52,527 bases of DNA from Phycisphaerae bacterium. GTDB lineage: Bacteria > Planctomycetota > Phycisphaerae > UBA1845 > PWPN01. A model generated the notes under the pieces. The model had not been told where the DNA came from. It saw nothing but the letters and a program-made list of their open reading frames with translations, and did no database searches. Position numbers and translations under genes: made by a program. How positions within the stretch are numbered: position 1 is the first letter of the stretch; each line of letters opens with the position of its first letter. Positions 25,683-34,849 of this stretch are shown in pieces. The stretch covers positions 1 through 52,527 of the forward strand of contig JAGNEZ010000047.1 of the NCBI GenBank assembly GCA_018003015.1, given 5' to 3'.

Positions 25683-26606
25683 TCAGCCCCCCCTTCCCGC
25701 CACCTCAGGACTGCGCGGCAAACAGCCGGGCAGCCGCATCGCTTTGATCGCCAGAAACACCGGGATCTCCTCACCCGCACGCTTGAGACCCTTGGCACGA
25801 GGCCCCGGCGGCGGCTCCCGATGGGTCAACGGCTCTTCACCCGCCACCACCGCCAGGCCCGCACGCCCCAACGCGTTCAAGTAGTCCGCCAGGGGCCGAT
25901 GATGAAACACCGTGTGCTGACCCGGCTCGCGGCCCGGATGCGTCGCGATCGGCACCCTCATCGGCGAGGCGTAACGCTCAATCCGCCGGTACTGGGCCTT
26001 CTTCTGATCGTCCCAGCCCCACGACGACTGCCGCGGAACGCGGAAGCACGGGTGCATCATGACAATGACCGCACGACCACCCTCCTTCAGCGATCGGGCC
26101 ATGCTCTCAAACAGATCGTCCACCCCCTCCACATCCTGCACCGCCATCACACAGGCCGCCGCGTCATAGCTCCCATCAGCCAAGTCATCCAGCCGCCGAG
26201 CATCCCGAACCACATACCTCACCCGCCGATCCGCCGGCCCGCGCTTCTTGGCGGCCGCGATCAGCTCAGGACTCGCGTCCACGCCCAGCACCGACGCCGC
26301 CCCACGCTCGAGAAGAATCCGCGTCAACACCCCCTGGCCACAACAGAGATCCAGATACCGCTCGTCCCGACGTGGATCAAGCAGACGAAGCACAACCGGG
26401 AGGATCACCTTCTGGTGATAGTCCGATCCCTCGTCGCCAACCAGCCGATCGTACCACGCGGCCACATGATCCCAGCTGCCGGCTTCGGGCCGGGACCCCC
26501 TCCCGAAATCCCGCCCAGGACGGACCCCGGATGGCCGCTCCCCAGGTCGCTGGCCCGACCACCTTCCCCTGCGAGGCAAGGTAGACCGGCGAATCGGTCG
26601 CTTCAT
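25683..26606 (-). CDS. Class I SAM-dependent methyltransferase
   Basis: 307 residues. The SAM loop is YLDLCCGQGVLTRILLERG, followed by VLGVDASPELIAAAKKRG, VVRDARRLDDL and AACVMAVQDVEGVDDLFESM, all in the order of Methyltransf_11/25 proteins. The first 35 residues are basic and unlike the family. The ATG at 26606 has GGAG upstream and falls 22 bp after the esterase stop, so the two genes are probably one transcript. The C-terminus is Arg/Pro-rich and poorly conserved-looking. Target unknown. Confidence 0.82.
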   Translation of the reverse strand: MKRPIRRSTLPRRGRWSGQRPGERPSGVRPGRDFGRGSRPEAGSWDHVAAWYDRLVGDEGSDYHQKVILPVVLRLLDPRRDERYLDLCCGQGVLTRILLERGAASVLGVDASPELIAAAKKRGPADRRVRYVVRDARRLDDLADGSYDAAACVMAVQDVEGVDDLFESMARSLKEGGRAVIVMMHPCFRVPRQSSWGWDDQKKAQYRRIERYASPMRVPIATHPGREPGQHTVFHHRPLADYLNALGRAGLAVVAGEEPLTHREPPPGPRAKGLKRAGEEIPVFLAIKAMRLPGCLPRSPEVAGRGG

Positions 26607-26628
26607 CACCGTGCGGCTCCATATGCCT

Positions 26629-28590
26629 TCATCGTTGACCGCCCAACGCCGCCAGATCCTCAATGTCGAACTGGCCCAACAACCCGAAACAGAACTGCTC
26701 GGGACAATCCTGCATCGACCAGTTCTTCTCGATGACCTGCTTCAGGCTCACCAGCGGGCCAATCAGGCTTGTCTTCGCGATCGCCTCCGGATCGGCGGCC
26801 GCTGCGGCCAAGGCTATCGTGCTCGTACGCGGGCCCTGGGCCACAATCTGCACCTCCTTCGCCCCACCCACCGACCGCACCCACTTCGCGACGGCCACCA
26901 ACTGACCGGCCTGAACACCCAGCGCCCGCTCGCCAACGCCCCCCATCAGCAGAACGTACAGTGCCGCATGGTGAGCCATCGCAGACTCGCCCAAGTAGAA
27001 CGGGTCGACCGCGAGAACCCGATGCCCGCCGGCCAGCAGCTCGTCCGCCTTGCCGGCCGCCGCCTTCCGACCCTTGTCGGCAATCAGCACCGCCACCCGG
27101 TCACCCTTGCCCTTCGACAGCTCGACCGCCGGTACCGTCCACTCCTTGCCGATCCTCAACCGCCAGAACGTCGCCTCAATCCCCCCCTTTTGCCTCTCGC
27201 CGGCCTTCTCGGCCCTCAGCCCGTATTCTCGGAAACGGATCGTGTCCCGCAGCAAACTGCGCCGCTCCTTCTGCCACCGCCCCAGGAGCGAGCGATCAGA
27301 CGGCGGATGGTGGTCCCGAGGCAGATCCCTGCCCAACGCGAGAGCCAGCGAATGGAAGTCGGCGTTCTTCTCCGGCAGGGGCACCAGGAGCTGCTCATGC
27401 GTCTTGATCTCCTCCTCACAGGCGATTTCGTGCCAGTCGAACGCCTGCACGGCGAAGAAGTGATCGCCCAGCAACTTGTAGAACTCCTCCCGGTTCTCCC
27501 GCTCAAAGTTGTGCGTGCCGGGATCCTGGTTGACGTGGGAGCGGAGACGGACACCCTTCTCGTACAACGCAAAGATCGGCGTGGCCGCGTCAAGCAACGG
27601 CTGCAGGGCGTGGTCCGCACGGAAACAGCAATTGTCCTTCGCGTTGTAGGTCAGCAGCGTCGGCCGCGGGGCACACATGGCCGTCAGGTGCTTGTAGTCC
27701 ACCACCGTGGCCAGATCGCACGGCGTTTGCTCGGGATCGCCCAGGTCTTCGACGAACCGCGCCCGCGTTGCGAAGCTCGAATACCCCGCCACCGGATTGC
27801 ACAGCGTGACCCTTGGATCGAGCGCGCTGATGAAGATCGTCTGCCACCCCCCGCCCGACAGACCGGCAACCGCCACGCGAGCGGGATCGGCGTTCGGGTG
27901 CTTCAACAGAATGTCAAGCGAACGCTTCATCGACAGGAAAAAGGGTGCTACCGCCGGCGTCCCGCATAAATCCAGTTGGTTGGCCCGATAGTGGTCAAAA
28001 CCCTCCCCGCGAAGCTGGCCCATGCCCAACCACTCGACGTTGAGCACGATCATCCCGCGCTTCACCTGGTTGATGCAGCGAGTCTGCTTGTAGCCCACGC
28101 TCTTGCCGATGCCCTCGTGCCCGTTGACCGCCAGCCCGACCGGCACACGACCCTCCAGCTTGTCCGGCTCGTACAACAAGGCCGGGATCCATAGCCCCGG
28201 CACAGCCTCGAACCGCAGCTTCCGAATGTGGTACCCCACCCCGCCCGGAATGGTCTCCAGCCACTCAACCTTGACCTCCCCCTCCGCCCACTTCGCCGCC
28301 TCGCCACGAAGCACAACCTTCGCCAGCACGTCCTGCCGCCACCGGCGGGCTAGCGACTCCCACTCCTCCAACGCGGCCACTTGGGGCATGACCGGTACGC
28401 GAATCTCGCAGAATCGGGCGACCTCCTCGAGCGGGACGTCCGGCTCAACAATCCGCTCCCCGAGCAGCGTCTCCAGGTCCGTCCCCTGGGCAGCCGTCGT
28501 ACGCATCTCCAGGCCCGCCACCCACCAGCCCAGGATCAGCCCCGCCACCAATCCGACGGCCCGCGGACGTACCAGCTTTCGCAGCCTCAT
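26629..28590 (-). CDS. Exported alpha/beta-hydrolase (acetyl-xylan-esterase-like)
   Basis: 653 residues starting with a signal peptide (AVGLVAGLILGWWVAGLEM). The nucleophile is Ser245 in GLSGGGWQ, the elbow of the alpha/beta-hydrolase fold, preceded by LAVNGHEGIGKSVGYKQT. The C-terminal third (about 460-653) looks like a second partial hydrolase-like domain (VAVLIADKGRKAAAGKADEL, LAVDPFYLGES). Proteins of this make-up are widespread in planctomycetes and are annotated as acetyl xylan esterases or dienelactone-hydrolase-like; the substrate is usually unproved. GGGAGG lies 7 nt before the ATG. Confidence 0.75.
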   Translation of the reverse strand: MRLRKLVRPRAVGLVAGLILGWWVAGLEMRTTAAQGTDLETLLGERIVEPDVPLEEVARFCEIRVPVMPQVAALEEWESLARRWRQDVLAKVVLRGEAAKWAEGEVKVEWLETIPGGVGYHIRKLRFEAVPGLWIPALLYEPDKLEGRVPVGLAVNGHEGIGKSVGYKQTRCINQVKRGMIVLNVEWLGMGQLRGEGFDHYRANQLDLCGTPAVAPFFLSMKRSLDILLKHPNADPARVAVAGLSGGGWQTIFISALDPRVTLCNPVAGYSSFATRARFVEDLGDPEQTPCDLATVVDYKHLTAMCAPRPTLLTYNAKDNCCFRADHALQPLLDAATPIFALYEKGVRLRSHVNQDPGTHNFERENREEFYKLLGDHFFAVQAFDWHEIACEEEIKTHEQLLVPLPEKNADFHSLALALGRDLPRDHHPPSDRSLLGRWQKERRSLLRDTIRFREYGLRAEKAGERQKGGIEATFWRLRIGKEWTVPAVELSKGKGDRVAVLIADKGRKAAAGKADELLAGGHRVLAVDPFYLGESAMAHHAALYVLLMGGVGERALGVQAGQLVAVAKWVRSVGGAKEVQIVAQGPRTSTIALAAAAADPEAIAKTSLIGPLVSLKQVIEKNWSMQDCPEQFCFGLLGQFDIEDLAALGGQR

Positions 28591-29131
28591 GAACAGCCTC
28601 CCGTACCCAAGACCGGTTACCGAGCATGACCTGCCCGACCAGCCGGCCTGCCGCCTACAGTGTCAACCTTTTTCGGGTTGCCGTCAAAGAGCATCGAAGA
28701 CACTCCCTGGCATAACCCGGATCGCCGCGGGCCACCACGTTCGTGAATCTGCCGTCGGCGGGGCGCGCTCGTCCCCAGCCGCAGCTCAGAACCATGGATC
28801 GCATCCGTCAGCCTCGCCCGACAACAACGGGCGATCGCTGACCGCCGACCAGTCACCCATCACCGGTCCGGGACGGAACATGTGATATGACTATGGAGGA
28901 CGATCCCCTACCTTGCCTCCCAGCTCTTTGACATCCTGATACCCCCCCAGTCGAACCCTCGGCAAGATGCAACATCGAGGCAATCTAGGCAATCCTCATT
29001 GGGTTCGTTTGGCGCCGGCGCTTTTCCCCCCAACCTTATCCCACCCCCCCAGGATCGCCAATCCGATCGGCACCCCAACCAGTGCCTTCAATAGCCAGAT
29101 GCGGCCGGCAGTCCCGACCTAGCCGCCCACT
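28591..29131. other. 541-bp non-coding gap between same-strand GH20 and esterase genes
   Basis: No convincing gene. It holds a hairpin TCGCCCG/CGGGCGA (28814-28820 with 28828-28834, 7-nt loop), a tandem 9-mer AGGCAATCT-AGGCAATCC (28978-28995), the palindrome GCGCCGGCGC (29012-29021) and several C runs. A minus-strand TTGACA lies about 75 bp upstream of the esterase start, but I find no matching -10 box. Confidence 0.5.
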
Positions 29132-31297
29132 TCACCTGCCAGGACGCGCTGATGGTGGAACGCTCAATGCTGCCCCCCCATCGCCAACCGCCGATCGGAT
29201 CGACTCCCTGACCACGTCGAACCGCTTGCGATTGGGCTCCAACCCCTTGGGGCGGTCGGTTCGCAGCCACAGTTCTGCGTACCGGTCGCAAAGCTTGGGA
29301 AAAGACCCGTTGAGCTGGACGACCAACCCAGCGGCAGCCTTGCGGCTGTCCGCATCCTTGCCGGCCATCAGGTGCCGACATTCGACCAGATCCGCCAGAA
29401 CGAACTGCTGCTCCAGAGCAAAGTCGAGGTAGTCCAGATGACCCTTGTGTCGGCGCACCAACGGCCGAACCCGGTCAAGTGTCTCCCGGGCAACAGCCAG
29501 GTCGCGGCGAAAGTCGGCCAGGAGACTCAAACCACCCTGGTCAACCGCCCGCGGTCCGAGCGGCTCAAAAAACACCGGAAACGCCGGGGGCATCAGAAAC
29601 TTGGCGCCCCATGGAAAGTACCGGTCGGTGCTGCCCAGGAAGCGGATCGTCCGGGCCAGATCGCTCGTTCCGGGCCCGTAGAAACTTTCCACGATCATGG
29701 GCAAGGCCTCGTTCCACGGACGACCGTGGCTCGTCCACCCCCACTCCGCCGCGAATGCTATGGCCGGCCAGTTGTACTCGGAGAAGATGTTCTCCCCGTA
29801 CCCGTTCCACTCCGAGTGGGCTGTTCCCATCGCCCCAAGCTTGTGGACCCACGGCAACACACTCTCAATGTTCTCCGCTGCCCCGTCCACGTTGGGGAAC
29901 AACTCTCCAAAAGCGGCATTCGACGTCCAGATGATCTGGTCGAAACCCATGTCGACCAGTTGCTGGCCAAACGGGAACTGCTCCAGCTTCCCGTAATGCC
30001 ACGGTACAATGATCACGTCGCGCGGCACCTGGGCCAGGGCATCCAGGCCGTAGTTGGCCAACCCGAACGCCTTGAAGAAGTCCGGCTCGAACGGATCGCC
30101 GGCAACGACCATGCGCTTGCCATGGGCAGCGAGAACCTCTCGAATGTTCTTAATGTGTCTGACGAAGAGCTGAGCAGCCCCGATCTCGCTGGCGGCCCCC
30201 TTGCTCCTGCCCGTGCCCAGCGCCAGGGCCTCGTCGCCGGCCATGTAGTGCAGACGGCTGGGAAACGCCTTGCACAGATCGGTGTACAGATCGGTAAGCA
30301 GCGGGTAGGCGTCGGGATGGGTGACGTTGATCACCGCTCTTTGGGCCTCGTTGTCCGTACCCTCCGCCAGGTGCGCGTACCTGGGATGGGCGAGGGTCCG
30401 CAGCATGTGGCCGGGCGAGTTGTAGCAGGGAATGACCTCCACATGGTGTTTCCGGGCAAAGGCGTCCAGCTCCAAGACCTCTGGCGTGGTCAGACGGTCG
30501 CGATCCTCGCCGATGTCCGGGTGACTCGGAAACAGGAACGCATCCTCTAGGTAGAAGACAACGGAGTTCATCTTGTAGTGGGCCAGCCGGCGGATGTTCT
30601 CCCGCATCCACTCGGTCCTTCCCACCTTGCCGCAGAACAGGTCCACCGAGCAGCCCCGATACCGGATCTCCGTCCAGTCGCAGATCCGCACCGCGGGAAT
30701 GGCGGCCGGCTCCGCCTCCGGCAGCAGCTGAATCAGCGTCTGGACGCCGTAGTAGACCCCCGCGGGCGCGTTGCCGGCAATGAACACCCGATCAGGCGTG
30801 ACCTCCAGCAGGTAGCCCTCGTCGCCAACCTCCGGCGGCACCGCGACCCGCTCGGTCCGCAGAATGCGGGCCAGCGGCCATAAGCGGCACGGATCACCCA
30901 GGAAGACGACCACGTCAGCCTGCAGATCGACCACTTCCTGGGTCGGCACGATGCGCGGCTCGTTCAGCTTCCGCTCCCTGCAGGCGTCAATCAGCGTCTG
31001 AGCCGCAAAGCGATCGTCAGCCCGGTCCGGCGTCACCACCACCGCGATCCGCTTCCGCCATTCCAGCCGCCCGTCGGCCACGTGAATCTCGCGCGGACGA
31101 GGCACCAGCCGGGACAGGACCTCGTCCCTGGAGTCCGCCCCCCGGGTCGGAGCGCAAACCAGCAGTACCGGCAACCACACGCTGACCATCAGCCACAGCC
31201 GAAACGGAGTTGAGAGTCGAGAACGGATCACGGAGCCCGGACGACGCCGGAGCCCGATCGGTTGGGTGGCCTGCTTCGTCAATGGTCCGTTCTCCAT
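29132..31297 (-). CDS. GH20 beta-N-acetylhexosaminidase, exported
   Basis: 721 residues. An N-terminal signal (LWLMVSVWLPVLLVCAPTRG) sits after a basic stretch of about 30 residues, so a GTG further in (MIRSRLSTPFR) could be the true start. GH20 domain 2 occupies about 55-200 (LVPRPREI; GDEGYLLEVTPDRVFIAG; GVYYGVQTLIQLL), followed by the TIM barrel beginning RGCSVDLFCGKVG. The catalytic Asp355-Glu356 pair lies in YMAGDEAL; the polarising Asp and Glu are the hallmark of substrate-assisted hexosaminidases. The Glu-containing loop is normal, but GGDE reads AGDE. Probably removes GlcNAc or GalNAc from glycans. The gene lies 14 bp behind the large hydrolase gene. Confidence 0.85.
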   Translation of the reverse strand: MENGPLTKQATQPIGLRRRPGSVIRSRLSTPFRLWLMVSVWLPVLLVCAPTRGADSRDEVLSRLVPRPREIHVADGRLEWRKRIAVVVTPDRADDRFAAQTLIDACRERKLNEPRIVPTQEVVDLQADVVVFLGDPCRLWPLARILRTERVAVPPEVGDEGYLLEVTPDRVFIAGNAPAGVYYGVQTLIQLLPEAEPAAIPAVRICDWTEIRYRGCSVDLFCGKVGRTEWMRENIRRLAHYKMNSVVFYLEDAFLFPSHPDIGEDRDRLTTPEVLELDAFARKHHVEVIPCYNSPGHMLRTLAHPRYAHLAEGTDNEAQRAVINVTHPDAYPLLTDLYTDLCKAFPSRLHYMAGDEALALGTGRSKGAASEIGAAQLFVRHIKNIREVLAAHGKRMVVAGDPFEPDFFKAFGLANYGLDALAQVPRDVIIVPWHYGKLEQFPFGQQLVDMGFDQIIWTSNAAFGELFPNVDGAAENIESVLPWVHKLGAMGTAHSEWNGYGENIFSEYNWPAIAFAAEWGWTSHGRPWNEALPMIVESFYGPGTSDLARTIRFLGSTDRYFPWGAKFLMPPAFPVFFEPLGPRAVDQGGLSLLADFRRDLAVARETLDRVRPLVRRHKGHLDYLDFALEQQFVLADLVECRHLMAGKDADSRKAAAGLVVQLNGSFPKLCDRYAELWLRTDRPKGLEPNRKRFDVVRESIRSAVGDGGAALSVPPSARPGR

Positions 31298-31311
31298 GCT
31301 CCATTCGCCCT

Positions 31312-34300
31312 TCAGTACCGGGCAACCATCTCCTGCCGGCCCTCCGCACTACCATCCAGTACTACCCAGTCCTTCTTCGGATCGAACCGGTCGTAGGCGG
31401 CCCCGTTGAGGATCACCCCCTTGATCGGCTTGGACTCGGGATGGCGGATGCGAACGTAGATCGTCGCCGGCCGGGGGCGATGCGGAGGATCGAGAATGAC
31501 CTTGATCTCCCCCCGGGCCACGCGGGGCTCATACCGGAGGGACAAAGGGCCAAATCGGGAAGCCGCCCGTTCGATGCTCGCCCCCCTTCCATCCGCCAGC
31601 CAGTACCGCGGAATGGCCTGCCCGAGAAAGAGGTCACTGCCCCGCTCGTTGACGAACATGAGCCGGAGCCAGTAAGTCGACTGGGCCTCGTCCGAGGTCT
31701 TGAAGTGGTCACCGGCGGGATAACCCAACTCCGGAAGGCAGTGCTCGTTACACATGCGAAGCTCAGGATAGAACGCCGAGGCAAAGCTGTTGAAGTACGC
31801 CCGCAGGTAGTGCTTGATATCGTCCCGCCATAGATAAGGCAGCGGACCATCAAGCAGGTTGGCCTGCATGGAGAAACCGCCCCGCGAGAACCAGAAGCTG
31901 TTGAAGTTCGGGATGTCATAGCCGAAGCGGTTGGAGATGTACAGGTTGTCCTCGAAGTCCTTCAGAATCCAGAGGTGCTCGGGCGCCTCCGGTGGAATGA
32001 GATCGTAGGCCGGCAGGAAGACCGAGCCCTCCAGCGTCTCGCGAAGCCAGCCGTGTGAACGCCCACGCTCATACAGCCGGGACGGGATCTTCGGAACGTA
32101 CGTCCCATCACGCAGCCGAACCACCGGACAGAGCACCATCGATCGCCTGATGCCGTCGAGAAAGTCGTCGCGGTATGCCTTGGCCTCCTTCTGCAGCTCG
32201 CCCGCCTCCGGATGCCCAAAGTCCGCCAGGGCGTCGGCCAGGTTCAGGAAGCCCCAGACGGTGGCCGCATTCGTGGAAAGCCAGTGCCAGTAGTCGGTGA
32301 CGTCCTCGAGCGAGCCGGTCGGCAGCCAGCCGTATTCGAGCGGCCTGGTTCCGTCTGCACTGAGCTTCAGGTTGGCCTGACGCTCAAGCGTGACCCAGCG
32401 GCAGCCCTTGACCAGCTTCGGTGCGGCCGCGTCCATCCAGCGGCGGTCGCGAGTGTGCCACCAATGCTCGGCCATGTTCCACAGGACGTAGCCGTGGCTC
32501 TTGTTGTAGCCGCCAGTCTCGTGCCCGCCGGCCCCGTAGAACTGCCCCTCGGCGGTCCTGAAATTGCCCGGCATCGAAACGGTACCCTGGTAGTGCAGCA
32601 GGGCGTCGAGGTTGCGTCGAGCCTCGTCGTGATAGCCGCGACGATCGAGATCGCTGATCATCATCACCGACTCGTTCGGGTACACGCCGTACCGGAATGT
32701 GCCTACGTGAGCGTGCAGGAAGTCGGTGTCGAGTTCCTTCTGGCAGTTAACCAGCAAGTGGAGCAGGTGGGCCCGGTAGTAGTCGTTGAGCCAGGGCTCC
32801 GGAGTGTGAATCTGCGTCCCGCGGGCGGCCATAGCCCGCCAGTAGTCGCAGATCCGCTTCGCGTCAGCGCCGAACTGCCGGCCACGGAGGGCATCAATCT
32901 CCTCCGGCTCGCTGAGGGTGATCGTGGGGATCATGAAGAACACATCCGCCGCTCCGCCGGGCTTGAGGTCGGCCGACCACCGCGCGGCGTTGTCCTCTGC
33001 ATGGAACACGCCCCGGCCGTCCGTCCGAACCAGGAACCGCAATCGCGGGCCCTTCTCCGATCGAGCAACGGCCTGATCGCCTTGAACCACCAGCCTGCCA
33101 TCCCGGGCAGTGTTCGAGCGAAGCCGCAGGACGGCCGTAGCGTCATCCGAACCGGAGACGTTCGCAACGTGCACGCGCATCAGCAGGACGGTCGGCGTAT
33201 CCAGCTTCACGTCGTCCAGCTTGCCGTCGAGGGCGTCCATGACGACACACGACTCGTAGTAAATCGACCCATCCTGCCACCAGGTCCGCAGAAGCGGCAG
33301 GTAGCCTTCGGCCAGTTCGCATCCGCCCCGGAGCCTCTCCTCCGGGAAACCGAAGTCCAAACGAAGCTCGTTGCCTTCCCACAGCTTGCGGTCGCAGTCG
33401 CGCGGACTCTTCTGGATGTCAAACCAACGTCCCCTCCCGGAGATCTCCAGCCCGCCGTTGGGCTGCTGACGCACAACGTTGCGATCACCGGGCAAACCGT
33501 GCACGAAGTACAGGGGCCGCTTGAGTGGCATCTCGTTCCATGCTCTGGTCAGGGTCTGCTCCGGTTCCTGCTCGACGCGGTCGTAGATCGTCTGGCCAGA
33601 GAACTCGCGCCGCAGGGCATCCCGATAGGTCGCCAGGGCAATGCTGTCGTCACCGCGCGTGACCAGGACCCCGAGATCGTCAACCAGAATCCGGTCGCCA
33701 TGAGCAACCTCCGCCGCCGCGAAAGAGAACGGACGCTGGCTCGATCGCACCGTGACGATGGTCCGGTCGTACCCCGGATCCATGGGATCGACCGCGGTCA
33801 ACAGGTCGACAGCGATCCCTCCCTTCTCACCGGCCCGAAGCACCCACTGGTTGTCCGTCGTCACCTGGACCGGCTGGTCGGGCAACGGTCGAACGGCCGC
33901 CACCTGGCCATTGAAGACCTCGATCCGGCCGGGTTCATCCCCGCTGAGCCTCACGCCGGAGTGGGCGGGCGAGTCGAACTGGATCCGCACTTGGAGCGTC
34001 TTGAGCTCCGCGTCGGTGTAGACCGCAAAGCGTTCGATCCTCGAAAGCGGCTCCCGGGCAACGAGCCGAACCTGGAGCGTCTTGCGGTACGAGACGCCGG
34101 GGCCGCGGAGCTTCCTGATCTCCTTATCGCTGGTGGAGGCAAAAGTGATGCTCCAGGTATTCCCCCCGACCGCCACCTGCGTCGCAGCATCGATCCAGCT
34201 GCCATTGGTCCAGTCGTCCATCGCATCCCAGCCGACGCGCCCGGCGCCGCGCTCGGCCAGGACCGGGTCCGGCTTGCCGTCCCAGACTCGGTGCCAGTAC

Positions 34301-34572
34301 TGCAACTTCACCGACGCCGGATCAGGCATCGGCCCTGACCCGAACTCCACGACGATCCGTCGCACTTTGCGAGGCTCCGCCCAGCGCACACCCTGCCACT
34401 TGCCCTCGTCACCCTGGATGGCCACCCCGAACGGCGCAGCATCGAACAACGTCCCGCGAGCAGAAGGCTTGAGTTGCCCAACGCGCACCTCAACCATGTT
34501 CGACACGAGAAGAAGCAGAACGCACGTCGCGGCCGCACTCACGAGACCTGCTGCGGAAGGACGATTCATCAT
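31312..34572 (-). CDS. Large exported (alpha/alpha) six-hairpin glycosidase-like protein
   Basis: 1086 residues with an N-terminal signal helix. The first 400 residues are beta-rich and look like a discoidin/galactose-binding-type domain followed by a hydrolase beta-sandwich. From about 600 onward is an (alpha/alpha)6 toroid: the helical hairpins include YRAHLLHLLVNCQKE, GYHDEARRNLDALLHYQG, GYVLWNMAEHWWHTRDRRWM and TDYWHWLSTNAATVWGFLNLADAL, as in six-hairpin glycosidases (GH63/GH78-like). Acidic residues in ETGGYNKSHG and SLEDVTDYW could be catalytic. The exact family is not recognised. M2 (34569) fits the GGGAGG spacing better than M1. Confidence 0.7.
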   Translation of the reverse strand: MMNRPSAAGLVSAAATCVLLLLVSNMVEVRVGQLKPSARGTLFDAAPFGVAIQGDEGKWQGVRWAEPRKVRRIVVEFGSGPMPDPASVKLQYWHRVWDGKPDPVLAERGAGRVGWDAMDDWTNGSWIDAATQVAVGGNTWSITFASTSDKEIRKLRGPGVSYRKTLQVRLVAREPLSRIERFAVYTDAELKTLQVRIQFDSPAHSGVRLSGDEPGRIEVFNGQVAAVRPLPDQPVQVTTDNQWVLRAGEKGGIAVDLLTAVDPMDPGYDRTIVTVRSSQRPFSFAAAEVAHGDRILVDDLGVLVTRGDDSIALATYRDALRREFSGQTIYDRVEQEPEQTLTRAWNEMPLKRPLYFVHGLPGDRNVVRQQPNGGLEISGRGRWFDIQKSPRDCDRKLWEGNELRLDFGFPEERLRGGCELAEGYLPLLRTWWQDGSIYYESCVVMDALDGKLDDVKLDTPTVLLMRVHVANVSGSDDATAVLRLRSNTARDGRLVVQGDQAVARSEKGPRLRFLVRTDGRGVFHAEDNAARWSADLKPGGAADVFFMIPTITLSEPEEIDALRGRQFGADAKRICDYWRAMAARGTQIHTPEPWLNDYYRAHLLHLLVNCQKELDTDFLHAHVGTFRYGVYPNESVMMISDLDRRGYHDEARRNLDALLHYQGTVSMPGNFRTAEGQFYGAGGHETGGYNKSHGYVLWNMAEHWWHTRDRRWMDAAAPKLVKGCRWVTLERQANLKLSADGTRPLEYGWLPTGSLEDVTDYWHWLSTNAATVWGFLNLADALADFGHPEAGELQKEAKAYRDDFLDGIRRSMVLCPVVRLRDGTYVPKIPSRLYERGRSHGWLRETLEGSVFLPAYDLIPPEAPEHLWILKDFEDNLYISNRFGYDIPNFNSFWFSRGGFSMQANLLDGPLPYLWRDDIKHYLRAYFNSFASAFYPELRMCNEHCLPELGYPAGDHFKTSDEAQSTYWLRLMFVNERGSDLFLGQAIPRYWLADGRGASIERAASRFGPLSLRYEPRVARGEIKVILDPPHRPRPATIYVRIRHPESKPIKGVILNGAAYDRFDPKKDWVVLDGSAEGRQEMVARY

Positions 34573-34645
34573 CCGCCTCCCTGGTAGGTGGACCTGGTGT
34601 TCTCCAACGGGCGCCGGCCGTGCGGCCGGAAGACGTCACCGCGGC

Positions 34646-34674
34646 ACTGTAGCACGCCTGCCGAGGACTCGCAA
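34646..34674 (-). promoter_or_regulatory. Promoter candidate for the six-hairpin/GH20 pair
   Basis: On the minus strand TTGCGA (34674-34669), a 17-bp spacer and TACAGT (34651-34646), each four of six matches. The leader would carry a CCGGCCG/CGGCCGG hairpin (34614-34629) before the start at 34572. Confidence 0.35.
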
Positions 34675-34849
34675 TCAGGCATCCGTGACCCGGGTGGCCG
34701 GCCGCCCAATCGCGGCCGCACACCCTCACAGCGTCAAAACCCCATTGCCGGAACCGGCGCCGAATGATCGCGACAGCGGCGGGGACAGAGATGAACCGGA
34801 CTGCGGGACAACACTCACCAACGGCCACGCTGGTTCCTGGCCCAGCCGC

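Noticed and set aside
26611-27969. A 452-residue frame antisense to the esterase
   Set aside because: Gln/Arg-rich shadow; the opposite strand holds a signal peptide and a GLSGGGW nucleophile.
25541-28660. The 12-mer CCTGCCGCCTAC flanking the methyltransferase-esterase pair
   Set aside because: It occurs on both sides (about 25544 and 28647), but 12 bp in GC-rich DNA is easily chance; no target-site duplication or transposase supports a mobile unit.
28664-28680. CAACC/GGTTG with an AT loop as a regulatory hairpin
   Set aside because: A 5-bp stem is too weak to call.
28814-28834. Perfect 7-bp hairpin as a terminator
   Set aside because: No T-run follows on either strand, and it lies about 300 bp past the GH20 stop; left only as a note in the gap description.
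32212-34338. A 708-residue open frame antisense to the six-hairpin gene
   Set aside because: High GC suppresses stop codons opposite real genes; its composition is Arg/Pro/Val/Gln-rich with no recognisable motif, whereas the minus-strand protein has clear helical repeats.
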